Positions 1 through 12,665 of a stretch of 64,000 nucleotides of DNA are shown in pieces. Under the pieces are notes generated by a model, which was not told the DNA's origin, ran no database searches, and saw only the letters and a list, made by a program, of their open reading frames with translations. Made by a program: the position numbers and the translations under genes. Source of the DNA: Paralichthys olivaceus (lineage: Eukaryota > Chordata > Actinopteri > Pleuronectiformes > Paralichthyidae); NCBI RefSeq assembly GCF_024713975.1, contig NC_091115.1, positions 4,558,501 to 4,622,500 of the forward strand, read 5' to 3'. The stretch's first letter is position 1. Every line of letters begins with the position of its first letter.

Positions 1-2614
1 TTTTTAGCTCCTCACACACACAAAAGTCTCTGTCAATGACAAAAAAACATCATTGGTGGTGGGCAGCAGTTATTTACAAGCCTCAAACTAAAAATGGGAT
101 GATGATTATTTTTTAAGTGTTTCGGATATCCGGCGTCAGAGTTGTGTCAGTGTGCTGTTGTTATTGTAACCTAGAAATGGTCTCGCGTCAGAAGCCTTCA
201 GGCATGAACCGGTGGCAGCCACAGCAAGGCCGCAGCAGCCGCGGATTTAGCCAGCGAACCAGAGTGGGCAGACAGATCTGTCAATCAGTGGCTTCCGGAG
301 TTTGTTTTCTGAGACCTCGTCTTCTTAAGTGCATGGTTTACACAGACAGATTTTTTTTTGAGGGGGAGCACACACGAGGCAGCCACAAAGCAAATTGCAA
401 GGAGAGGAAGAAGCCGAGAGAGGTTTTAGGGATGTGTGGGCTTTTGTGGAAGACACAGCATGATACAAAAATTGGTTTCACTCTTGGATATGACTGTAGT
501 TTTGATTTTTGACATCTTTAAGTGACTTAAAGGCAAAGCTTGTGCTGATGTGTCAAAACATCCAGACATCAGTGCAGCATAAAGTGGCCCCTCGTCACAC
601 TTTATGCTGCACTGATGCTGAATGAATACAGAGCTGGAGGTGTGAGAATTAAAATACTGTGCACTTGAGAACATAACAATTGTTTTCAGGCACTTCCATG
701 TTATTAAGAGCCGAGTCGGAAATATTGGAGCTTTCAATTTTCCTATTTTCTCCTTGTAATTAGGACCTGGATGTTGACACGAACTCTTTGGAAACTGATC
801 ATTACGATAATTATGTTGCAACATGAAAGCAGCATTAGTATGAATTTGAGCTTCCTTTGTGGGTTTGTGTGTCATTTGTTTGTAGGTTTTAACAAAGGAG
901 AAGAAAGTATTAATTTAAGAAAAGAGGATATCTCTGCTTCTGCTGCAGCAATTCTCGATGCTTTTTAGAAACGTGACATTGTAAATCTGGCATTATTATA
1001 GGAGTACAGCACTAAATCAGTGGGATGCTCTTTAAATCATCCGTTGACCCCCTCAGATTTATCTTGGCACCGCATTTGTGTCTCGACTCCGGCATGGGAA
1101 AAAGAAAAAGAGACATTGAGGCTTTGAAAAGCTTTTGTGCTGAATCATTGTGACGAGACGTTGGTGTTTTTGTGTTTTTTGGGCAGCGTTATTGGCAATA
1201 TCAGTCCCTGGATGGGACACTGCAGCATGATTATATGTGTTGACGGGACAGCAGGGATATAAACAGCATCAAAGGGCTGACAATAATTCAGCTCTGCCAC
1301 TTTTACACCGTGACACCATTCAAAATAGCTTGTGTGAGGCAGCATTGTTTCCTGCGCTCCAGCGTGGCACTTGAAGGGCACCCGGGGAGCCATCTCATTA
1401 GGGCGACCTTTGGACGGGGAGGTCACAGGCAAAAGGACGCGAGCACATGAGACCTCGGTGACTTGTGTCCCGTCGTGCCTGGGATGCACTGCGCTCGCCG
1501 CTGCCTCTTTTGTTGATGGATCAGCTGGATCAGATTCTTTGTGGTGCATGTTTCCATTAAGTACATACTGTAGCTCCCCGGTGCTGCACAAAACACACAC
1601 ACACACACAGGCATCTATAATGGGCGATAAGTGTCTGCATGCTCGGTGTAGGGACTCTGATTCATGCACAAAGAGTACAGATGATCAATGGACATGAAAT
1701 CTTTCTCATTTAGTGAAAACACTCAACTTCTCACAGTAAAATGACAAATCTGTCAGAGCACAAACACAATCGTGGACATTCCCTGTAGCTCTGGCTCACG
1801 GTTCAATTAGTCATCAGATAATCTCCTGAGGTTATTGTGTTAGATTTTGATATTCCACTCAGATATTCCACCACCTGCATTGCAGAGGATGACACTGTTT
1901 TCTTTACTATGTTGAGCCGTGCACGCATCGTTATACATCTCATCTCAAGTTATGTGCTTTTGAAAACACTCAGTGCATAAATATATCTGTATAAATATCT
2001 AATTCTTATATTCTCACAAGTTTAATTCAAAGTAAAGTGATATTGATCCCAGTCAAACCTCATGTTGTGCCTGTGGCCTGATGCTGCAATGCAGTGAGTT
2101 ATCCTTCAGTCCCTGGATGTCCTAACATCTGTTTGACACCAGAGGGCGATGTCAACATGTCAGAGGAGGAGTGATGGGGACTCCACTGAGGTGCAGCTGG
2201 AGCCTTTTCTACACTGACAATCACATTTCCTGTTCAAACTTTGCTTTTTCTGTCTCGTTACAGAGAAATCAATCTCCTGATAACAGCAATGCGACCACTA
2301 GAAACAGATTTGTATTCATTAGGGCAGCGGGGGCATGATCAGACAGGCTTTTAACGAATCCTCATTTTAATCCAATAACATAATTCATGAATTTGAAGTC
2401 TGTCCGCCATCCTCCAGCTTTGTGACGACACTTTGGAAGCACGTGCAGGAAGTTACATCTGGAATAAATTATTGGAATTTCTTCTTCACCATCAGCTCAG
2501 GCTGATGAACGACATGTCTCGACTTCCTCAATCATGATGTTTCACCCCGTTTTTAAAAGCATCAAATAAATAATTTTAAAAAACGAAAAATAACTACTTG
2601 TGTCATTTGAACCA
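1..2614. other. Non-coding flank, no gene recognised
   Basis: Open frames here are short (under 180 codons), overlap on both strands and resemble no family I recognise. A short CA run lies at about 1592-1608. The only clear structure is the hairpin at 567-617, listed separately. The segment probably belongs to the intergenic space upstream of fgf6a. Confidence 0.6.
567..617. repeat. Perfect 20-bp inverted repeat with 11-nt loop
   Basis: Arm 567-586 is the exact reverse complement of arm 598-617, with 587-597 as the loop. The outer flanks do not continue the pairing. Transcribed, it would form a 20-bp hairpin, which is short for a canonical pre-miRNA. I recognise no microRNA seed family and no transposon end in it. 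Confidence 0.85.
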
Positions 2615-2755
2615 CCTAAAATGACAGAAACCATGTCCGCGTCGCGTCTGTTAACATGGAGGAGGCAAGGGTGTAATGGCCTCTACTGCAGTCAGCCACC
2701 AGGGGGCGATTGAGATGATTTGGCTTCATTTTTGGGCCCTCTTATATCCAGTGTG
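2615..2755 (-). mobile_element. Fragment of a TIR-type interspersed element (copy 1)
   Basis: Read on the - strand, this segment shares its internal core with the copies at 5165-5393 and 6560-6695: an AAGCCAAA box, the CGCCCCCTGGTGGCTG-like core, then a block ending in CTCCTCCATGTTA. No terminal repeat is visible here, so this copy is truncated. It has no coding capacity. The boundaries are approximate. Confidence 0.6.
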
Positions 2756-2934
2756 TGGCATAACACACAATACATGTCTTACCATTTATATAATTATAAA
2801 CCACCTTACCATGTCATTAAAATCCTAATAATGTTTTTGTTAAAGTATTAAATTCTGCTGAGCGTCTCATCTTATCGGTAAACAGACGATATTTAGAAAC
2901 ATTTCTTTTCTCAATGCACGTTACACTACGAGTC

Positions 2935-3062
2935 ACATTCACCCATTTACGCACACAAACACACTCTCACAGCTCAGTATCTCGCCCGGGGACACTTTGG
3001 CATGCTGACTGAAGGATCTGGGGATCGAACCTCCTCACTTCAGTCACTTTCTGCCAAGTCAT
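2935..3062 (+). repeat. Dispersed teleost repeat with tRNA-like B box
   Basis: The segment contains a CAGTATCTCGCCCGGGGACACTT-like block (about 2974-2996) followed by GGGGATCGAACC (3018-3029), which resembles a Pol III B box. This combination is common in dispersed fish repeats. No intact tRNA cloverleaf can be drawn. It is interpreted as a decayed retroposon-type fragment; that is inference from recalled family patterns. Confidence 0.5.
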
Positions 3063-4766
3063 CTGCAGTGTTTCAGCTTTGATTCTAGTTTGACAGTTTG
3101 CACCAGCGCTGAAAGTCACAGGCTTGTGCAGACTGCTGCCCGTTTGCCCTTTGACCTATTAGGACTGTTTCAGTTAAGGCTGCGCACCCAACGGAAACTT
3201 ATATTACTCCAGTTATGTCAACTGAAAGTCTTCTGTGCTTCAAGTCTTTCCGTAGAGTCTTGGAGTTTGTTTAAAAAAGAAACAGAGTCTGGGTAAATCA
3301 CAACTCGACAGTGATTCCTGCGGATCAGTCTTGAATATCATTTGTTATTAGTTGCTCTTCATGACGGGCCGGGAGCCAGAACCTTTGATCGACTCCTTGT
3401 GGGTTTAGGTTTCATCCAGCAGGGGCCGTGACAAAAATAAATGATCTGATCTTTGTTGTACTGGCAGAGTGACAGCAGCTCGGTCCAGGATGACTCACTC
3501 TCTCAGCAGCGAGGCCATTCCTGACGCTCTCCCCGACCCATCAGCCAAATTGCAGTGAGCCGACGCTCCTCGCCGCCCCTCGATGCCCCTCGCCCGCTGC
3601 GGAGCAAGGTGGTCGCATCCTCGTGGCCCCGGCGGCACTCTTCACATCCCACAGGAGTGAGAACGTGCAAAGCAGTGAGCAAATGTGTTGGGAGAATTCC
3701 TCGCATTCTCCTGCCTGGTCCTGGTGGCCTGGCTCGGTGTTGGGTTCCTGGGAGAGAGGGAAGAGGAGCCAGGCGAGTCGGCTGCAGACTCAGCAGCTGA
3801 CACCTCCTCTGATCTCTATCTCTTCCTCCAGCCATAAACCAAACTGTCTGACTTTTCAGCATGGCCGCCACGTAAACAGAGCCTTCCTCGTGGCCTCAAG
3901 CAAGTCTGCCAGTTCTGGCTTTGAAGGAACAACTAGCTCTGACCAAACCCCCGTTTATTTCATGTAACTAGAAAATCTCTGAAATGGGAACTTTCTGGAA
4001 AACGTGAGCATCTCATCACTTTTGACTCTACTTTAGAACTATTGGAGATTTTTTACAAAACCCTTTTTTACAGATTTTGCCTTCCACATATGAGGAATGC
4101 AGCAGGAGATTCTCCGGGTCAGGCGTGTTCACAACAACAGGAACATTTTAGTAACATTCATGTGAGAGGTGGCGTCTGGAGCATACACTCGCTCGCTGTG
4201 AACTCTGCAGACATTTTCCTGCTGTTTCCTCCCATTGGATCAGTCATTTTACATTTTACTGGGGAACTGGCTGGAAAAGTCCTGGAAAATGTCACGAGTG
4301 ACTGACTCTCGTTCTCACATGCAGCCCCTCTGTGAAATTCCAGGAAAAATGGGCCGTAAAGTCCTTAATGTTGGGACAAGAGATAAACTCCTCTACGAAA
4401 CACAGACATTGGCAGCCCTGTGGTTCAGCCAGTTTTCAGGACCTCATGCTAAGGGTTTCGTGAATTGACAGTCGTGCTGAGCTCACACTCTTTATGGTGA
4501 CACAGGCTGACATGTGACGCCCACAACACTGTTGGATCACATCTTGTTGAAGCGAAGTTAAAGCATCTTGCAGCTCTCCAGGGTGAGAATGTGATTACTG
4601 AGTTTAACAGAAGGTCAATGGTCCTGATAGGAGGCAGAGTACATCCTTCAGAGTGCAGAGTCATTTGTTCCGAAGCAAAGGCCAGAACATTTCACCACAA
4701 TGTTTTGTTCTTCCATCAGTGTGTGATTTGAATAATGAAAAGTATGGCTCTGCTTTGAAGCTCCTC
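3063..4766. other. Non-coding; GC-rich stretch at 3480-3800
   Basis: There is no recognisable exon. The block at about 3480-3800 is GC-richer than its surroundings and is open in several frames on both strands, as expected from base composition alone. It could be a regulatory island or an unrecognised untranslated exon. Confidence 0.4.
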
Positions 4767-4826
4767 AAAACAAATTCATTTAGTCAAATGAATTTGTTTT
4801 CATTTAGTCAAATGAGTTTGTTTTGA
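4767..4826. repeat. AT-rich palindrome with direct duplication
   Basis: Positions 4767-4781 and 4786-4800 are perfect 15-bp inverted arms around a 4-nt spacer. The 15-mer CATTTAGTCAAATGA occurs at 4777-4791 and again at 4801-4815, giving a 24-bp direct period. Confidence 0.8.
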
Positions 4827-5164
4827 TTGTTTTGAGCTGTCAACACGTGGAGCACTAAAGAAATACTCTGAGGACACATCAGACGGGACTTTGTTCTTGT
4901 TATTTGCATTTTATTTGTTGTAAAAGCACCAGGACAGGATGTTAGACTGGTTTCCCTTGTGCTGAAGGTCAGTGTGAGACGAACGTTGGTAGAACGGTTT
5001 CACCACAATTAGTAGCTGCTCTGGAGCTGGAAATTTTCTGAAATTTTCTGAGCATTTTATGTCAAGATTGAAGATTTAATCGTAACTTTTAACGAGAACG
5101 AGAAATCCTAAATCCAAAAAAATGATGATTCAATAATGTCTGATATGTGGACTTCAGAAGACTC

Positions 5165-5393
5165 TCGACATGACAGCTCCCAAAAAAGAAAAGCCAAAGC
5201 ATGTTGATCGCCCCCTGTTGGCTGGCCTCAGTATGGGTCATAAACCCCACCTCCATCATGCTGGTGGATGGGACATGGACCAAACTAAAAAGTCAAAGTA
5301 CACGTTAAATACATATCTGAGTTATTTTGGCTTCATTTCTGGATGGTGAGAGGAGGAGGAAACAGGTCGTCCATCTTTATATACAGTCTATAG
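5165..5393 (+). mobile_element. TIR-type interspersed element (copy 2, right end intact)
   Basis: The left part carries the shared core (CGCCCCCTGTTGGCTGG at about 5210, then GTATGGGTCATAAACC). The right end, 5366-5393, is the reverse complement of the left end of copy 3 with few mismatches (GTCGTCCATCTTTATATACA on this strand). Together the copies imply an element of a few hundred bp with inverted termini and no ORF, i.e. MITE-like. The left terminus of this copy is missing. Confidence 0.6.
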
Positions 5394-6169
5394 TCTATTA
5401 TAAAGAAAACAGGAGGTGAGTAACTATGGACATTGTGTGTGTGTGTTGTGATCTCTGACCAGGGTTAGATCACCGGCTGTGGTAAGAAACACCTATTTTC
5501 TCACTGTCGCTGCCTTATGACGTTATGCTTGAAATCTGCTGTGTCACTGTTGGGATTTGTAGCCGGCGTAAAAGTCACCTCTGCCTCGCTTCTTTTCCCC
5601 ACAGTCACTCTTCGCCCAATTTAGCATCAGACACATCTTTCTCTGCAAGGTGCACAAGCTGTACCCTTGAAAAGATATTTTTACTGGGAACACTTCCTCC
5701 CGACAGGCTGCACTTTGTCCTCCCACCTCAAAGCTCCACTAAATGAAAATGAAAGAGGCCGAGCAGACTAATCACACACTTCAGCTACATTGCATATGTT
5801 TTACTATCAGTGTATGTCGGTTAGTATCAGGCCCCCTGTGGATTTGCTGCTTTTCCCTTTGTCACAAATTCTCGAAGCAGCAGAGAAGAGGGCAAACCCC
5901 AGTGCAGTTTTAGGCTGTTGAATTATACATGAGCTACTTCAGCAAAAATCCTCAAGCTGCTTTCAGGGCGGCACTGTTACTATTTTACAAGCCCTGTTCC
6001 CTTGGAGTGAAATCCAATTGTTTTGACCCGTCAGCTCCTCTGCTCGATTATGTAAAGTTTGTTCCCTGAGAAAAGGATTTCTTAGGTCTTAGCGCTGCAC
6101 ATGGAGAAGTAATGATGTTTGTGGAATATGGTGCATCAGGGTTAAATTAGAGTCTGTGAAAAGTGTGAT
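5394..6169. other. Non-coding, nothing recognised
   Basis: There is a short GT run at about 5434-5444. No exon with conserved protein sequence, no tRNA and no clear repeat could be identified. Confidence 0.4.
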
Positions 6170-6550
6170 TTGATTGATGGTCACATTCATGGTTCTCAGA
6201 GGATAAATCCTACAGACTACTGAACCTCTGAATTTTTTGTAGCAGCAACAACATGTCATCCGTTTACTTATTGTGTGAAATATCCCAAAATGTCAGGGAT
6301 CAGCACAAAGTTTTATTTAGATCATATTCCCCAGAGGACTAAGTTCAATGACTTTCCTGATCCCATTACTTTTCTCAAGTGTCATCATGAGGCTTGGATG
6401 GATTCCCTATGACACCCCTAGCAGAAGCTACCATGCTAACATGCTATACTAAGACGAAGAACCTGCAAATCATCTGCATGTTGGTATTTTCATTGTTAGC
6501 ATAGTAGCAAGCTGATGGAAGCATTTAGCTAAAAGCACTGCTGTGCCGAA
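6170..6550 (+). repeat. Interspersed teleost repeat with CATGCTAACATGC motif
   Basis: The segment has the ordered blocks TCAGAGGATAAATCCTACAG, CATCATGAGGCTTGGATGGA, CATGCTAACATGCTA and TTTAGCTAAAAGCACTGCTG. The same ordered blocks recur in part at 40560-40930, 46855-47045 and 51950-52260 in this window. It is a non-coding decayed family; the boundaries are approximate. Confidence 0.6.
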
Positions 6551-6559
6551 AATGCAAAC

Positions 6560-6695
6560 CATAGACTGTAAATAAAGATGGACGACACAACTGGTCTCCT
6601 GAAGTGAAGCCAAATCATCTTGATTGCCCCCTGGTGGCTGGATGCAGTATGGGTCATAAACCCCTCCTCCATGTTAGTGTATGGGACATGGATGA
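6560..6695 (+). mobile_element. TIR-type interspersed element (copy 3, left end intact)
   Basis: It begins with CATAGACTGTAAATAAAGAT, which matches the inverted right end of copy 2. The AAGTGAAGCCAAA box, the GCCCCCTGGTGGCTGGATGC core and CTCCTCCATGTTAG follow. The right half is missing. Confidence 0.65.
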
Positions 6696-6699
6696 TTGA

Positions 6700-8544
6700 A
6701 CGCTGAGACTGACTCAGGATTGTATCGGCTGTAGACACGTAGTCTTGTATTATCATACAAAACAATTTATCTGTGCATGTCTTACGAATAATAATCTAAT
6801 CTTTCCACCAACTGCTGTGATTTTAAAACTATAATCCCGTCTGTTTACGTGAAGGCCTGTGCAGCCTTGGTGTGTCTCTACGTTCACAGTTGGCCCGAGT
6901 GTTATTTGCCGTCTATGCCAACGATCCTGATGTCATTCCAGAGAAATCCCTCCTCCGTCTGCGGGTCCCCCCAGCTGTTGTTTCAATATCGTCTTTTAAA
7001 CCCCATGTTAATAAAACAGTAATTGAAAGAGCTTTGCATCCTCCTGTATCCAGTTACTTACACTTTCGTAATAAAAGCTGTTTGTGAGGCTATTCCCCCC
7101 GGTGCATTGTCTTGATTGATGTGCATGTGTGGGTGTGGGAGCACTAAATAGATACTATAATTGCAACAGCTGACCTGACAATAGCGAACTGCAGACATTT
7201 TTTATTGCTCGAGTCTCTGCGTCGTCTAATTTAGCTGTAATATATTCAGTGGAGGTGAGACTATCGGAGAAATCAATGTGCGATGTTGCGTTAGCCAGGT
7301 TCTGTCTCCCTCCTTCTGTTCTCTCCATACGTCTGACTTTCTCCCGCTCCAGTCCAGAGCCGTGACAATTAGATGATCGATTGTTGAGTCACTTCAAAGA
7401 GAATGAATCTGCAACTTTTTTGATAATCATCTGCAAACTTTATTCCTCAGTTTATACGTCTCATTTGATAGTTGGTCGGAAGTTGTAAAATATCTTGTGT
7501 GGCTTTGGAGGAAGTCGGAAAGATAAAAACACCTCATGGAAAATGTAGGTTTTTCAAGCCTCAGAAGCATCAGTACTTGTTTTAATCTATCTTCTCGAAG
7601 TTTCCTAACTTTATTCAAGTGTAATATTCAAACACTTTACTTTGTTTTGCAAATCACATATGTCGACAACATATTTATAAATATTTGAGGATGTTGCTGA
7701 ATTCTTCTGTCAATGTGCATTTTGCAGAAAGGTTTTATTAGCAAACAGCAGCCTCAGCGTCGTGCCAGTATGAGAGTATTATCTGAATTAATCTGAAGAG
7801 CTTAGTAGCGACTCATTAACGGTGCCCACTCTCCATTGATTTAAGTTTCCCTCTGTCAATAACCCAGTAGTTTTGTCTATTCAGGCTGTATTGGTTGCCT
7901 TGGTTTGCACGGTCATCTGCTTACGCAGCAACTCAGGAGGCTGTCTCATTAATGTGCGAATCACTCTGGTCCGGTCGGTCTACTCCGGTGGGAACCAGGG
8001 AACTAGATTTTCTCCTTCATTATGTTACTTTGGGGATGATTCGGAGGAATGAAGGAGAGTACCATGTAAAAGGAAATTTAAAAAAACAGAGTTTGAATCA
8101 TTCTTCTAAAAAAGTGTAGAAGGAGTAAAGACAAGAAAATATCAATATGCTAGAAAGTAAGAATGATGTTACTATGTTTGGTCACAGTTGCTCCTCATAG
8201 GTTGCCCCAGTGCTGGATGAAGTATAGAGATTAATTAGTGAAGTAAAAATAGCAATAGAAAAGCTTTAATCCATTTTAAGTAAAGTTCCTGCATTCAAAC
8301 ATTTATATTTGACTGAATAATTGTTCATATTAAAGCATTAATGTGTAAGTAGCATTTTAATGTGACAGCAGGTTAAATCAGATGTGATATATTGATGGAG
8401 AGTTCATCTTTAGCAATATGTTAAATTCTGTTAACTAATTATGTGTTTTTCATTGAATCCAAATTGTTTACTTATTATAATAAATATGTTTTGAGCAAAG
8501 TATCTATAACTTTTCAGATAAAAGTCAAAAGGACATTTCTCTCC
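6700..8544. other. Non-coding, nothing recognised
   Basis: This is AT-rich sequence with short unrelated open frames. I see no exon, RNA gene or strong repeat. Confidence 0.4.
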
Positions 8545-8655
8545 TAAATGTATCAGAGTAGAAGTATAAAGTAGTAAAACACTTAAGTAAAGTACAACTT
8601 TCAAATTGTACTTAGGTGTAGTAACTACGTAAATATACTTGCTTTCCACCAAAGA
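8545..8655 (-). repeat. TACTTAAGTA-type interspersed repeat fragment
   Basis: The fragment contains AGTAGAAGTATAAAGTAGTA and CACTTAAGTAAAGTACAACT, ending with TTGCTTTCCACCA. The same word pattern is found at 13920-14215 and 18030-18290, indicating a dispersed family copied on both strands around fgf6a. Confidence 0.5.
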
Positions 8656-8934
8656 TTATGTTTTAAGTGTTTTGACTGGACAGGAATTTACAAAAAATAT
8701 CTTGATATTAATTTCAACCCAGAATACTTTCAATAGTTATTATAGATTTAGTGTGAATATGTTAAATATATAAATAGAAGTTGATATAACAGTGTATTGA
8801 AATACAGTATATGTTTGCTACATAAAATCCACGTTAAATACCTGGGGAGTAGATATATTTGGTACTATTGAAATGAATCTCTGCATTCTAAGATATATAT
8901 GAAATGTGTTGTTTGTTTGTTGTTGTCTTGCCAC

Positions 8935-9095
8935 TCCTCTGCTGTTTATCAGCAACAAGACCTCTCCGGTTGCTAAGATGGGCCTGAGGCTCCCTGGTAG
9001 CCGAGAGCACCTCTGGGCCCCAGAGCCCGGTGCTCTGTGACGCACTGGGAAATCCCCCGGGCCCGTGTCACCTCCCAGCACCCTGCACGATGCAA
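8935..9095. other. GC-rich island in AT-rich flank, candidate regulatory element
   Basis: About 160 bp of clearly GC-rich, non-repetitive sequence is embedded in strongly AT-rich DNA 2.6 kb upstream of the fgf6a start codon. It contains GGGCCCCAGAGCCC-like and CCCCCGGGCCCG-like tracts. A conserved non-coding element is one explanation; no function can be read from it directly. Confidence 0.3.
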
Positions 9096-10378
<1,283 letters not shown>

Positions 10379-11648
10379 CTGCAGGTCTCCCATGTGAGAG
10401 AGAGCTGTGTCAGGTCAGCCATAATTAGCCGGAGGAAGACCAAGAAAATGTGTTGGTTTACCTTCAGAATAAAAGCAGAAATGAAACGACTTCGATTAGA
10501 TATGACACAGTTCATTTACGATTAGATTCTGTGTTAATCAAAAATCAATGATATAAAATAGTCATCGTACCAAAATCCTGATTTATTAATCTGAACTATA
10601 GCTAAACGTATTAGTATTCACTTGAATGTACTGCGGGATGAGTGAGGGGAAAAACTTAGATTTAAAGTATATTGGAACAGCAATAAGAACTATTTCATTA
10701 CTTCTCAGTACAGATTCTTAGATGCAGGTCGAGGTTTGGTGTTTTTGAATTCAAATATTATTCAGTTTCTTCTTCGCTGTAAGTTTTGTAAAATCTTCTC
10801 ACAATCGAGACATGTATTAATTTATTTAGTTAGGAAAAGGTCTGTGCTCCACTCTGCCCGTCAACTACATTATATTGTTTGTGTATGATTATCAGAAATG
10901 GAATGGACTGTAGATATTCAGAGTTTTGATGAGCTGTGACTTCACAGGTGTTGTTGGGTTGAATTTAATGTGGAGGCCTTAAAATATAAATCCGATTATC
11001 TCAAAAACCCGTAGAACCATTCCATCACGACTTTTGCTTTGAACCGAAGTATCTCATGAGGATTTTTCTCAACCTGGGACTTTATTTCATTGAGTTTCCA
11101 GGTTTGGGGAGATGAGGTGACACAGGGACGCCCCAGAATGAGGGTTTTATTTTGAAATCTACCACAGGAAACTTGTCTCGTCATTGTGTCCAGTTTCTTT
11201 TTGACACCGATGTGAAGGTGCAGCACTCCCCATCATTCCAGTCAGAACTGCTGCTGCTGCTGCTGGGGTCCTCTCTCCTCCTCCCATCCCCTGCTTCTGA
11301 TGGGGGTGCGCAGCGGTGAAGTCACAGTGATGTCATTGTAGGATGTGGGAGTCGGGGGCAAGGTGAGCTGGTTTTGCGGTGAGTGGTGTCCCCCCTCCTC
11401 CACAGCCAGCGTTTGCCTGTAGAGAGGCGCGGAGCGGCGAAAGATGATCATCGTCACCGGCACCAATTCAAGCTCCGACGCGCTCCGTCCCTCTCCTCCT
11501 GCTCACATCCCGGGCTATGGGGCCTCGGTCTGCCTCCACCCCAAAACAAGCCTTCACCACCACCACCATCATGCCAAAGGACAGAAAATAAGAAGAGTTG
11601 CGTTTCTAAGGCAGGTAACTTTGACCACGTGCCCCGAAGGTGAACCGG
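10379..11648 (+). promoter_or_regulatory. Proximal 5' flank and probable 5' UTR of fgf6a
   Basis: Composition becomes GC-rich from about 11240 towards the start codon. A (CTG)5 tract lies at about 11249-11263. I see no convincing TATA box, so the transcription start cannot be placed. Open frames overlapping this segment run through low-complexity or splice-like sequence and do not resemble proteins. Confidence 0.45.
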
Positions 11649-12630
11649 ATGGCCATTGCGCAAAGGTGCCTCTCCAGCATGTCCAGCGGGGCCAGGGCGC
11701 ACTGGACGCTGCCGGCAGTTCTTGTACTGTGGACTTCTCTCTGCGGGATCGCCTCGTCTTACCCGATTCCCAGCAGGACTAACGCCACTTTGCTGGAGAA
11801 GAAGTGGGAGACGCTCTTCTCCCGCTCCTACCTGGGTATAACCGGGGGGAAATCAGAGCTGAACTGGGAGAGTGACTATTTGCAGGGCATCAAGAGAGTG
11901 CGGCGGCTCTACTGCAACGTGGGCATTGGGTTTCACCTGCAGGTGCTCCCGGATGGCAGGATAAGCGGTGCGCACAGTGAGAACCAATACAGTGAGTTGC
12001 ATCCCGGAAAGCACTGATGGAGTAAACCAATGCGCAGCAGGGAGCGTAAAAGTTGCTCCTCCTGCATGATATTTAATATAAGAGGTGTGGGCATGGGTGG
12101 AAGTTTCCGAAAGCAAAAAGTCCTGAGCCTCATATGCGTGCAGAGAGAAACATCCTCCCAAACCAAAAACATGACATGAATGCCCTGGAAGCAGTTCAGA
12201 CGCACGCTTATTTTTACCCTGCAGCAGGACGCACGCACATGCACGCACACAAACACTTCAACACACACATTCATGCACATAGAGAGGCACAGCATCATGA
12301 TGGCTAAAACGCATGGATCAGGGCTGATGGTGCACATCATCCAGGCGCAGTGCACCTGCAAGGTTACACCCATCACTGCTGCAGAGGCCACTACCACAGG
12401 CGCAGTGTGTGACTCTGTATCTCTGCTGTGTGTGTGCGTGTGTGCGTGTGTGTGTGCGTGTGCTTGTGTTTCTCTCGTAACCTCCTGTTTCCTTCAGGTC
12501 TGATAGAAATCTCCACCGTGGACCGAGGAGTCATCAGCCTGTTCGGAGTGAAGAGTCAGCTGTTTGTCGCAATGAACAGCAGAGGAAGGTTATACGGAAC
12601 GGTACGTGTGTGCGCAACTCTACACACACG

Positions 12631-12665
<35 letters not shown>

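Noticed and set aside
1145-1697. Overlapping frames of 174 and 108 codons on opposite strands
   Set aside because: Neither shows conserved motifs, and both run through a CA tract; overlap on both strands is a composition effect.
3503-3871. 122-codon frame on the - strand
   Set aside because: It is located in a GC-rich block that is open in several frames on both strands; no recognisable domain.
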